NCBI GenBank assembly: GCA_003173915.1
Contig: PPGL01000030.1
Location: 1-17,248, forward strand
DNA: 17,248 bases
From: Candidatus Levyibacteriota bacterium
GTDB taxonomy: Bacteria > Patescibacteria > Microgenomatia > Levybacterales > UBA12049
Direction of reading: 5' to 3'
Shown: positions 8,340 to 12,462 of the stretch, piece after piece
Layout: the number at the start of each line of letters is the position of its first letter
Position numbering within the stretch: the first letter of the stretch is position 1
Notes under the pieces: model-generated
Databases searched by the model: none
The model's input: the letters and a program-made list of their open reading frames with translations, nothing else
Told to the model about the DNA's origin: nothing
Made by a program: the position numbers and the translations under genes

Positions 8340-9266
8340 TCATTGAAAGCTTAATGAAGAAATGATTGTCGTATTAATTGTTGACCATGTAGGGTTATCT
8401 TGTAATGAAGGTATTGGGCTAAATTTAAACACAGTGCCTCCGTTAGCAAAATAAACCGCTGTTATTCCTGTTTGATTAATATTTAATGTTTTATTTACTT
8501 TTGACATTTCGACTACTGTTGCAACATTTTTACCATATTGTTTTGTGTATATATTGAATGTTACTGTCCAATTATATGCTCTATTAAGATTCTGCAATGG
8601 TGGAATTTCTACACTATTAATAAAATCTGTAATGGAAAGATGTTGATCATTGTTCTCAAGCAAAAGATTAAGATTATATTCATTTTTTTGCATATTTGCC
8701 TTTGAAACAATATATCCACCATCAGGGGCTTTAGTCGCAGGTAGAGCAGTAGGTGGGGCCATCATAGTAAATGAATGCTGTTGTTCAGGTGTACCCGTAG
8801 GGCCTAGTTTCCAAACTCCGTTTGATCCTTGAATAGTAGAAGGAAGTTCTGAAAGTCTGTTCCAATCTTCTGGGTATTGAATAGAAAAATGAAATACGTT
8901 ATCCGTATAAAGCTGGTATCCAGAAATACGTGATTGACCATAAGAATTGATTGGTGTGGAAGATATTGTTTCCTGCATTCCTTCTTGTACTGTCGGTATA
9001 GGAAGAGAAATTGTTTGAGGAGGTTGCTGTGGTATGGATTTGTGAAAAATTGCCTGGATGAAACAAAAAATATTCAAAAACGAACACTGTTGATTGGAAT
9101 AAACAGAAACTTCTGTTCCTAGTACTTGCGTTGATCGTGAAAAAGTGTAGAAAGAAGAACCAATAAGGGCAATTGAAAAAATAGTTAAGGCAGAAACAAA
9201 GCGAATAAAGGATACGCAAATATATTTACCATGCTTAACCTTAGATTTAACTTTTTTTCTTTGCAT
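8340..9266 (-). CDS. Membrane-anchored PsbP-like extracytoplasmic protein
   Basis: The 308-residue protein starts with a very basic stretch (MQRKKVKSKVKHGK) and one hydrophobic helix at about residues 16-41, giving an N-in, C-out anchor. A Gln/Pro/Thr-rich linker (about 75-110) leads to an extracytoplasmic domain beginning YTDNVFHFSIQYPEDW at 120-135. This is the hallmark opening of PsbP-like or related small beta domains in surface proteins of uncultured bacteria. No catalytic motif is visible. Residues from 240 to the end look like beta strands ending in a short amphipathic helix (STINTTIISSLSFQ), typical for this fold. The start is supported by a TTGACT-17-CATGAT promoter 9 nt upstream. 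A cell-surface binding or structural role is likely; the ligand is unknown. Confidence 0.65.
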   Translation of the reverse strand: MQRKKVKSKVKHGKYICVSFIRFVSALTIFSIALIGSSFYTFSRSTQVLGTEVSVYSNQQCSFLNIFCFIQAIFHKSIPQQPPQTISLPIPTVQEGMQETISSTPINSYGQSRISGYQLYTDNVFHFSIQYPEDWNRLSELPSTIQGSNGVWKLGPTGTPEQQHSFTMMAPPTALPATKAPDGGYIVSKANMQKNEYNLNLLLENNDQHLSITDFINSVEIPPLQNLNRAYNWTVTFNIYTKQYGKNVATVVEMSKVNKTLNINQTGITAVYFANGGTVFKFSPIPSLQDNPTWSTINTTIISSLSFQ

Positions 9267-9275
9267 AGCAATTAA

Positions 9276-9304
9276 ATCATGAAATAATAAATAGAATTAG
9301 TCAA
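9276..9304 (-). promoter_or_regulatory. Promoter of PsbP-like gene
   Basis: On the minus strand TTGACT (9299-9304) and CATGAT (9276-9281) are 17 bp apart, and the -10 ends 9 nt before the ATG at 9266. Confidence 0.5.
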
Positions 9305-9418
9305 TAGGAATAATAAGCTTGAGAACAACTAATATCAATATATTATTAGCAGAGATGAAGAGTATAAAGTTCAGATTAGACTACCAAAATAACCTAATCT
9401 AGTATTATCATGTGCTAG

Positions 9419-9491
9419 TGCTGAGGGTCAGAGTCGAACTGACATAGCCTGTTCTTCAGACAGGTGCCTTGACCACCTTGGCTACCTCAGC
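9419..9491 (-). tRNA. tRNA-Phe (anticodon GAA)
   Basis: The 73-nt minus-strand sequence folds fully. The acceptor is GCTGAGG/CCTCAGC (7 bp), the D stem GCC/GGC and the anticodon stem CCTGT/ACAGG around loop CTGAAGA (anticodon GAA). A 4-nt variable loop follows, then T stem GTCAG/CTGAC with loop TTCGACT, and discriminator A. CCA is not encoded (ACTA follows), so CCA must be added enzymatically. The 5' end of this tRNA is partly duplicated about 2.1 kb away (11556-11572 and, diverged, 11456-11475). Confidence 0.93.
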
Positions 9492-9494
9492 AAA
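9478..9494 (+). repeat. Direct repeat, copy in tRNA-Phe 5' end
   Basis: TTGGCTACCTCAGCAAA here covers the first 14 bases of tRNA-Phe (on the minus strand) plus 3 flanking bases. It recurs exactly at 11556-11572. The pair brackets about 2.06 kb and could be attachment-site-like ends of an insertion, although integrases more often duplicate the tRNA 3' end. Confidence 0.5.
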
Positions 9495-9510
9495 AAAAGG
9501 GGCAGTCCCC
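9492..9510 (-). terminator. Short GC hairpin with T7, between toxin gene and tRNA-Phe
   Basis: On the minus strand GGGG-ACTG-CCCC (9499-9510) is followed directly by seven T (9492-9498). It would end the toxin/antitoxin transcript just before tRNA-Phe. A TATAAT for the tRNA (9516-9521) lies upstream of it, so the tRNA precursor itself would have to cross this hairpin. Confidence 0.55.
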
Positions 9511-9515
9511 GAGAT

Positions 9516-9521
9516 ATTATA
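9516..9521 (-). promoter_or_regulatory. -10 box probably serving tRNA-Phe
   Basis: A perfect TATAAT on the minus strand lies 24 nt before the tRNA 5' end and downstream of the toxin gene stop. The -35 region (TTCCCT at 18 bp) is poor. Confidence 0.4.
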
Positions 9522-9555
9522 GCAAAGAGTGGGGAATGAAGGGAAGAGGGGGAGA

Positions 9556-10044
9556 CTATGACGTTAAAAAAGCTTCTAAAGCTTGAATGTCATTCGAATC
9601 TTGAAAGCAATAAATATTTGGATAAACTGTTTTATGAGCGTTCTTCATACCTTTATCACTGGTAACAAGATAAGAGTTTGGAAATTCCATTGCAACACTA
9701 ACGATGGTCGAGTCAGGAGTTTTTGCAATTGAGCCATTTGGCATATTTTTGATTATTAGACAATAGTTATCAACAAGTTTTAATAAAGATGTTTCTGTGA
9801 TTTGATAATTAATAACATCCTTTATCATGATAAATTTTAACAGCTTCTCTGTTACAATCCTAGAATTAAGATTATTTCTTAGCAATGTACACAAGGCTTC
9901 ATGAAAAACAGTTGTTGGAACAACACATTTCAAATCTTTTACAGCAAGGATTAATTTAAAAATACGCAGTGCTTCATTGTGTAATGGATCGCCAGAATCA
10001 AATACAGAAATCATGAACGAAGAATCTTCAATTAAATATTTCAA
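9556..10044 (-). CDS. PIN-domain ribonuclease, VapC-like toxin
   Basis: A 162-residue PIN-fold protein. The usual acidic metal-binding residues can be placed: D7 (IEDSSFM), E49 (VFHEAL), D111 (KTPDSTIVSVA) and D130 (VTSDKGM), in the order and spacing of VapC-type Mg-dependent endoribonucleases, which cleave tRNA or other RNA when free of antitoxin. Translation starts at TTG (10042-10044), 4 nt after the stop of a 48-codon upstream gene. This tight coupling, with the small basic partner first, is the normal layout of a type II toxin-antitoxin operon. No Shine-Dalgarno sequence precedes the TTG, so translation probably depends on the upstream gene. The target RNA is unknown; a housekeeping PIN nuclease is the less likely alternative. 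Confidence 0.8.
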   Translation of the reverse strand: MKYLIEDSSFMISVFDSGDPLHNEALRIFKLILAVKDLKCVVPTTVFHEALCTLLRNNLNSRIVTEKLLKFIMIKDVINYQITETSLLKLVDNYCLIIKNMPNGSIAKTPDSTIVSVAMEFPNSYLVTSDKGMKNAHKTVYPNIYCFQDSNDIQALEAFLTS

Positions 10045-10048
10045 ATTA

Positions 10049-10195
10049 TTATGCAGTTACAGCAGTAGGATAGTATTTTTTCCAATTTTTCCCGTATCGT
10101 GCTTTATATAGCTGTCTACTTGCTTTACCATCTGCACCTTGAGTCTTCGTTATAACAATTTCCTTTATTATTGCCTCTATCTTCTTCTTTGTCAT
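10049..10195 (-). CDS. Small basic protein, candidate antitoxin of the PIN toxin
   Basis: The 48-residue ORF starts ATG at 10195 with a Shine-Dalgarno-like AGGTAGGTGA five nt upstream, one of only two clear ribosome-binding sites in the window. The product begins MTKKKIEAIIKEIVITKTQG, is strongly basic, and ends in an aromatic YGKNWKKYYPTAVTA tail. It does not match VapB, Phd, RelB or MazE patterns that I know. I call it antitoxin only because of position: first in the operon, 4 nt before the PIN gene, behind its own TTGACA-17-TAAAAC promoter. The helix-plus-basic-tail composition would suit binding to operator DNA or to the toxin's acidic active site. Confidence 0.65.
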   Translation of the reverse strand: MTKKKIEAIIKEIVITKTQGADGKASRQLYKARYGKNWKKYYPTAVTA

Positions 10196-10212
10196 AATTA
10201 TCACCTACCTTA

Positions 10213-10241
10213 GTTTTAATGCATTCCTATTAACATGTCAA
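10213..10241 (-). promoter_or_regulatory. Promoter of toxin-antitoxin-like operon
   Basis: On the minus strand a perfect TTGACA (10236-10241) and TAAAAC (10213-10218) are 17 bp apart, and a Shine-Dalgarno sequence follows before the ATG at 10195. I see no clear palindrome in the promoter. Confidence 0.6.
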
Positions 10242-10374
10242 TAAACAATTTACCAGAAATATATGTGAAATCAATAAAGGTGAGGAGGGAAGGGGGAAGC
10301 GTTTATACGACAATAATACAAAAAACAATCGGATAAATTCATATGCGGTAAATAACTTGAAATGTAATAAACAC

Positions 10375-10416
10375 TCTGCTTGGAAAGCAGATGCTCTACC
10401 ACTGAGCAACACCCAC
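10375..10416 (-). pseudogene. 3'-truncated tRNA-Gly (TCC) remnant
   Basis: The 5' portion is intact: acceptor 5' strand GTGGGTG, D arm GCTC/GAGC around AGTGGTA, and anticodon stem TCTGC/GCAGA around TTTCCAA (anticodon TCC). After that no T stem can be formed around the TTCAAGT-like word, and no matching acceptor strand (CACCCAC) occurs on the following ~350 nt of the minus strand. The gene is therefore broken at or just after the variable loop, as expected from an insertion/excision or deletion end point. A functional tRNA-Gly(TCC) must exist elsewhere if this reading is right. Confidence 0.7.
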
Positions 10417-10484
10417 AATAATGGCATAACTTGGACCACTAGACAAACATTACAAGAGGTTGAAGGAATAATTTTGGCAACATA

Positions 10485-10513
10485 TTGACTTTTATAGTAC
10501 TGATTGATAAAAT
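10485..10513 (+). promoter_or_regulatory. Tandem promoter P1 of structured RNA
   Basis: TTGACT (10485-10490), 17-bp spacer, TAAAAT (10508-10513). The -10 box overlaps the left arm of a perfect 12-bp inverted repeat at 10509-10540, so P1 could be controlled by a protein bound there, or its transcript could stop at that hairpin. Confidence 0.6.
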
Positions 10514-10540
10514 TGCAAGTGGAACACGACTTGCAATTTT
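10509..10540. promoter_or_regulatory. 12-bp perfect inverted repeat, operator or terminator
   Basis: AAAATTGCAAGT and ACTTGCAATTTT are separated by 8 bp. The right arm ends in a short T run, so the element could act as a bidirectional terminator as well as an operator over P1. Confidence 0.5.
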
Positions 10541-10544
10541 TAAA

Positions 10545-10573
10545 TTGACATTTTTATAGGAATATAGTAAACT
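10545..10573 (+). promoter_or_regulatory. Tandem promoter P2 of structured RNA
   Basis: A perfect TTGACA (10545-10550), 17-bp spacer, TAAACT (10568-10573). Confidence 0.6.
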
Positions 10574-10624
10574 GCTTGTTGCAATTCTTACATAGAGTCT
10601 TAAGAATAGAAATATAGGGGAAAT

Positions 10625-10639
10625 TACACAATTTGTGTA
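10625..10639. promoter_or_regulatory. 15-bp palindrome upstream of promoter P3
   Basis: TACACAA-T-TTGTGTA is a perfect inverted repeat ending 7 bp before the -35 box of P3, a position suited to an activator or repressor. It could also fold as a weak hairpin in the P2 transcript. Confidence 0.35.
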
Positions 10640-10646
10640 TTAGTTA

Positions 10647-10675
10647 TTGACAAGTTGAGGCTAAAAAGTTAAGAT
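10647..10675 (+). promoter_or_regulatory. Tandem promoter P3 of structured RNA
   Basis: A perfect TTGACA (10647-10652), 17-bp spacer, TAAGAT (10670-10675). The predicted start, near 10682, is just before the first stable stem of the RNA. Confidence 0.65.
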
Positions 10676-10681
10676 AACAAC

Positions 10682-10921
10682 CCAAGATAGTTCTTTTATA
10701 TCGTAGCTATTAATAGGTCAAGGAGATTCACTCTGTCAAAGGTGAGTCGGTGTAGGTTTGCCCCTGCCAGACATATATCTCTTTAACCTGTTAATAATTA
10801 CGATCTTAGACGGAAGAGCATATCTCTTCCGTTCGTTAGCTCTTCACTAACGAGATTACCTAGCTTACCTTCCGATTGTGAATCGGACATAATGACTCCA
10901 CATATAAGTGGAGTCGTTTTT
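10682..10921 (+). ncRNA. Highly structured ~240-nt RNA of unknown family
   Basis: Start is set by promoter P3 and the end by an intrinsic terminator. Bases 10700-10727 pair with 10777-10804: 28 positions with 23 Watson-Crick pairs, 3 G-U and 2 C-A mismatches. This stem is capped by two smaller helices (TCAC/GTGA near 10728-10745 and GTAGG/CCTGC at 10752-10767), i.e. a branched domain. Three perfect hairpins follow: CGGAAGAG/CTCTTCCG (10811-10831), TCGTTAG/CTAACGA (10833-10853) and TCCGATT/AATCGGA (10871-10887). The terminator comes last. I find none of the conserved words of RNase P, tmRNA, SRP or 6S RNA. Wobble asymmetry slightly favours the plus strand. It could be a regulatory, counter-transcribed or element-encoded RNA. 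Confidence 0.65.
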
Positions 10922-10958
10922 GTATTAAGCATTTACTGCATAATACTTTATATAGCAT
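10860..10958 (-). CDS. Possible 32-aa CxxC...CxxH mini-protein
   Basis: The ATG at 10958 is preceded by a near-perfect Shine-Dalgarno GGGAGGTGA ending 5 nt upstream, in a window where most genes have none. The 32-residue product, MLYKVLCSKCLIQKRLHLYV then ESLCPIHNRKVS, has C7-x2-C10 and C24-x2-H27, the spacing of a small zinc-binding knuckle. Against coding: an ORF of 33 codons is not significant by length, and it lies opposite the 3' hairpins of the plus-strand RNA, whose symmetry constrains the codons. If real it would be controlled by a hairpin that pairs the AAGAAGGG just before and within the Shine-Dalgarno region with CCCTTTCTT upstream. Confidence 0.35.
   Translation of the reverse strand: MLYKVLCSKCLIQKRLHLYVESLCPIHNRKVS
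10894..10921 (+). terminator. Intrinsic terminator of structured RNA
   Basis: GACTCCAC and GTGGAGTC form a perfect 8-bp stem with a 6-nt loop (ATATAA), followed by G and five T. Confidence 0.8.
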
Positions 10959-10969
10959 ATGAATCACCT

Positions 10970-11025
10970 CCCTTCTTAAGGATTTAGCGACCAACAAGAT
11001 CTGGTCGCTTACCATTAAGAAAGGG
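10970..11025 (-). promoter_or_regulatory. SD-sequestering hairpin, attenuator candidate
   Basis: CCCTTTCTTAA pairs with TTAAGAAGGG on the minus strand (one bulge), and inside it AGCGACCA pairs with TGGTCGCT around an 8-nt loop. The distal arm runs into the Shine-Dalgarno of the ORF at 10958, so the folded form would hide it. Confidence 0.45.
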
Positions 11026-11046
11026 AAAGAGAATCAGCTCTTCCAT
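10984..11046 (-). CDS. Possible 20-aa leader peptide
   Basis: Minus-strand ATG at 11046 to TAA at 10984 encodes MEELILFPFLNGKRPDLVGR. It spans the proximal arms of the 10970-11025 hairpin, so ribosomes translating or stalled on it would open that stem and expose the downstream Shine-Dalgarno. There is no strong ribosome-binding site of its own. This is a layout argument only. Confidence 0.25.
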   Translation of the reverse strand: MEELILFPFLNGKRPDLVGR

Positions 11047-11068
11047 CCAAAACCGCAATTTCAATGTA

Positions 11069-11165
11069 CAAAAAAAGGTAGTTTCTATAGACCGCTCAGG
11101 AATGCCTTCCTGAAGCGAACTACAAAAACTACCTAAAATGCTTTAGGCAGGCATTTGAACGGTCT
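11069..11165 (-). ncRNA. Structured RNA or attenuator with intrinsic terminator
   Basis: Reading the minus strand, AGGTAGTTT (11126-11134) pairs with AAACTACCT (11076-11084) and is followed by a run of T (11069-11075): a convincing terminator. It encloses a bulged 9-bp helix (CGCT plus TCAGGA paired with TCCTGAGCG) with loop AGGCAT. A second hairpin upstream (AAATGC/GCATTT, 11136-11156) has TGCCT in its loop, complementary to AGGCA in the first: a possible kissing loop. AGACCG and CGGTCT (11160-11165 and 11089-11094) could close the whole domain. GTAGTT at 11118-11123 offers an alternative partner for the terminator arm. No riboswitch or T-box consensus is recognised, and no clear minus-strand promoter upstream. 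Confidence 0.45.
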
Positions 11166-11455
11166 GAATCTTGGAGGAAATAAAGAGAATTAATTCTAAT
11201 TTTTATCCTACCGTAATTCTTACAATATGATACCGCTTCTTCTAATGACAAAACAAGTAGCAACAACTGTATTAAAATATATCAGATTTTAAGAACAAAT
11301 GGGGTAACAAATGTATCATATGTTCCTTATCTCGGCGGTATAGACGCAAAAAATCGCAAGAATTTTATGATCTATTGCTATATATTTTGGTCACTTGACT
11401 TTGGAGCTTGACAAACTGTAAAATAATTGTAGTTCTTTATATTTAGCTTCTCTTC

Positions 11456-11475
11456 ACCACTTTGCTTACCTCAGC
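11456..11475 (+). repeat. Diverged copy of tRNA-Phe 5' segment
   Basis: ACCACTTTGCTTACCTCAGC matches 9472-9491 of the tRNA-Phe region at 17 of 20 positions in the same orientation. Confidence 0.35.
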
Positions 11476-11555
11476 CTTTCGACTTGCGCTCAAGACAAGT
11501 CATTTTATCTAAAACTCAAGATCTGCGGCTACTAAATTCTGAGCCTGCCGAAGGA

Positions 11556-11572
11556 TTGGCTACCTCAGCAAA
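11556..11572 (+). repeat. Exact copy of tRNA-Phe 5' end segment
   Basis: TTGGCTACCTCAGCAAA is identical to 9478-9494. No tRNA can be folded here. Confidence 0.5.
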
Positions 11573-11687
11573 GGATACAAACCATAACTATTATACAAAA
11601 TGTAGGGAAAGAAGAAAAGTATTACCTATTTTCAAATACAAGCGCATTTTCAACTGTTTCTCAGAATTGAGTGATATAAATGAATTA

Positions 11688-11726
11688 TCCGGGGAGCGAC
11701 TTCAGGGAGCTGCTTTCCGGATTTTT
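11688..11726 (+). terminator. Intrinsic terminator before DUF1361 gene
   Basis: TCCGGGGAGC (11688-11697) pairs with GCTTTCCGGA (11712-11721), including two G-U pairs, with a 14-nt loop, and is followed by five T. It would stop any plus-strand transcript coming out of the RNA-rich region. Confidence 0.6.
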
Positions 11727-11736
11727 ACTGCAATAA

Positions 11737-11766
11737 TTGCGCTAGGACAAACTATTTTTGTACAAT
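11737..11766 (+). promoter_or_regulatory. Promoter of DUF1361 gene (leaderless)
   Basis: TTGCGC (11737-11742), 18-bp spacer, TACAAT (11761-11766). The ATG follows 7 nt later. Confidence 0.5.
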
Positions 11767-11773
11767 AAATTCT

Positions 11774-12373
11774 ATGGATCTTTTGCTTCTTGATATTTCC
11801 TGGATGTTTTTTAATATCGCACTTGCGCTCATTCCTGTTGCTGCTGGGATTGGATTTATAAAATCAAGAAATCGCTTGCTTTCCTACGTTTTAGCCCTAG
11901 TTTGGTTGGTTTTTTTGCCAAATACCATTTATTTGCTAACAGACGTTTTTCATCTTGTGGATGACTGGAATAAAGCAACGCTTCCCATAGATATATTTCT
12001 TATTCCATTCTATGTACTTATTATTTTTGTTGGAATTGTTACCTTTATTTTTTCTCTATATGCAATTGAAAATGAAATAAAAAAGAAGCGTGTAGGCAAA
12101 ACACTTCGCATTGTTATTTTGTGCGTGGTAAATATTCTTGTTGGAATAGGGCTCACGCTTGGAAGGATAGAACGCATTAATTCATGGGAAGTAGTAACAA
12201 GTGTTACAAAAGTCTCTCAGGGAGTATTTATTATTTTTTCTTCGACACAACTTTTTCTTATAACAGCAATTTTTTCTCTCGTCTCGACAACCCTATATTT
12301 TTCTTTAGAAAATATTACTATACTTAGGAAATCATACAGAAATTTACAAGGCAGTATATATAAAAAGAGATAA
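11774..12373 (+). CDS. DUF1361 family integral membrane protein
   Basis: The 199-residue protein has about six hydrophobic helices. The family signature is clear: a helix ending in WLVFLPNTIYLLTDVFHL at residues 44-61, with the FLPNxxYxxTD pattern, and GRIERINSWE at 130-139, equivalent to the conserved GRxxRxNSW of the family. Function of DUF1361 proteins is not established; they are multi-pass proteins of the cytoplasmic membrane. The C-terminus is basic and cytoplasmic. The start is fixed by a TACAAT box 7 nt upstream and there is no Shine-Dalgarno sequence. It precedes the histidine kinase by 89 bp, and that gene has its own -10 box, so they are probably separate units. Confidence 0.85.
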   Translation: MDLLLLDISWMFFNIALALIPVAAGIGFIKSRNRLLSYVLALVWLVFLPNTIYLLTDVFHLVDDWNKATLPIDIFLIPFYVLIIFVGIVTFIFSLYAIENEIKKKRVGKTLRIVILCVVNILVGIGLTLGRIERINSWEVVTSVTKVSQGVFIIFSSTQLFLITAIFSLVSTTLYFSLENITILRKSYRNLQGSIYKKR

Positions 12374-12447
12374 TCCTCCTCGCATCGAAATACTACGTGT
12401 TTAATTGTTTATCTTTGTTCTCTTAACTAATCTATATACCTGCTCGA

Positions 12448-12453
12448 TATAGT
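12448..12453 (+). promoter_or_regulatory. -10 box of histidine kinase gene
   Basis: TATAGT ends 9 nt before the ATG at 12463. A TTAACT at 19 bp is the best -35, which is weak. Confidence 0.4.
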
Positions 12454-12462
12454 TTTATCAGT

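Larger units (their letters stand above)
11166..11687. other. Gene-poor stretch with remnants
   Basis: No supported gene. The stretch holds partial copies of the tRNA-Phe 5' end (11456-11475 and 11556-11572), a small hairpin GACTTG/CAAGTC near 11480-11500, and a word resembling the dispersed repeat (GAGCCTGCCGAAGGATT near 11541). It also has a short protein-like reading TNGVTNVSYVPYLGGIDAKN near 11297-11356 without a start codon, perhaps a gene fragment. An ORF of 94 codons over 11484-11768 crosses the terminator and the next promoter and is probably chance. Confidence 0.5.

Noticed and set aside
9354..9401. 15-codon ORF beginning MKSIKFRLDYQNNLI in the spacer where a fourth tiny ORF might be expected
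   Set aside because: It shares nothing with the tiny-ORF family and is too short to judge; the spacer also contains an AGATTAG/CTAATCT inverted repeat of unclear meaning.
10230..10439. 69-codon ORF on the minus strand
   Set aside because: It overlaps the tRNA-Gly remnant and the promoter of the toxin-antitoxin-like operon; no ribosome-binding site or protein-like pattern.
10960..10985. Resemblance of GAATCACCTCCCTTCTTAAG to the 16S rRNA 3' end (anti-Shine-Dalgarno)
   Set aside because: Helix 45 and the rest of 16S are absent upstream, and the same bases read on the minus strand are a normal Shine-Dalgarno followed by ATG. That is the simpler explanation.
11408..11436. TTGACA at 11408 as a plus-strand promoter
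   Set aside because: No acceptable -10 box at 16-18 bp.
11484..11768. 94-codon ORF on the plus strand
   Set aside because: It runs through the tRNA-Phe fragment copy, an intrinsic terminator and the promoter of the next gene, and its product looks random.
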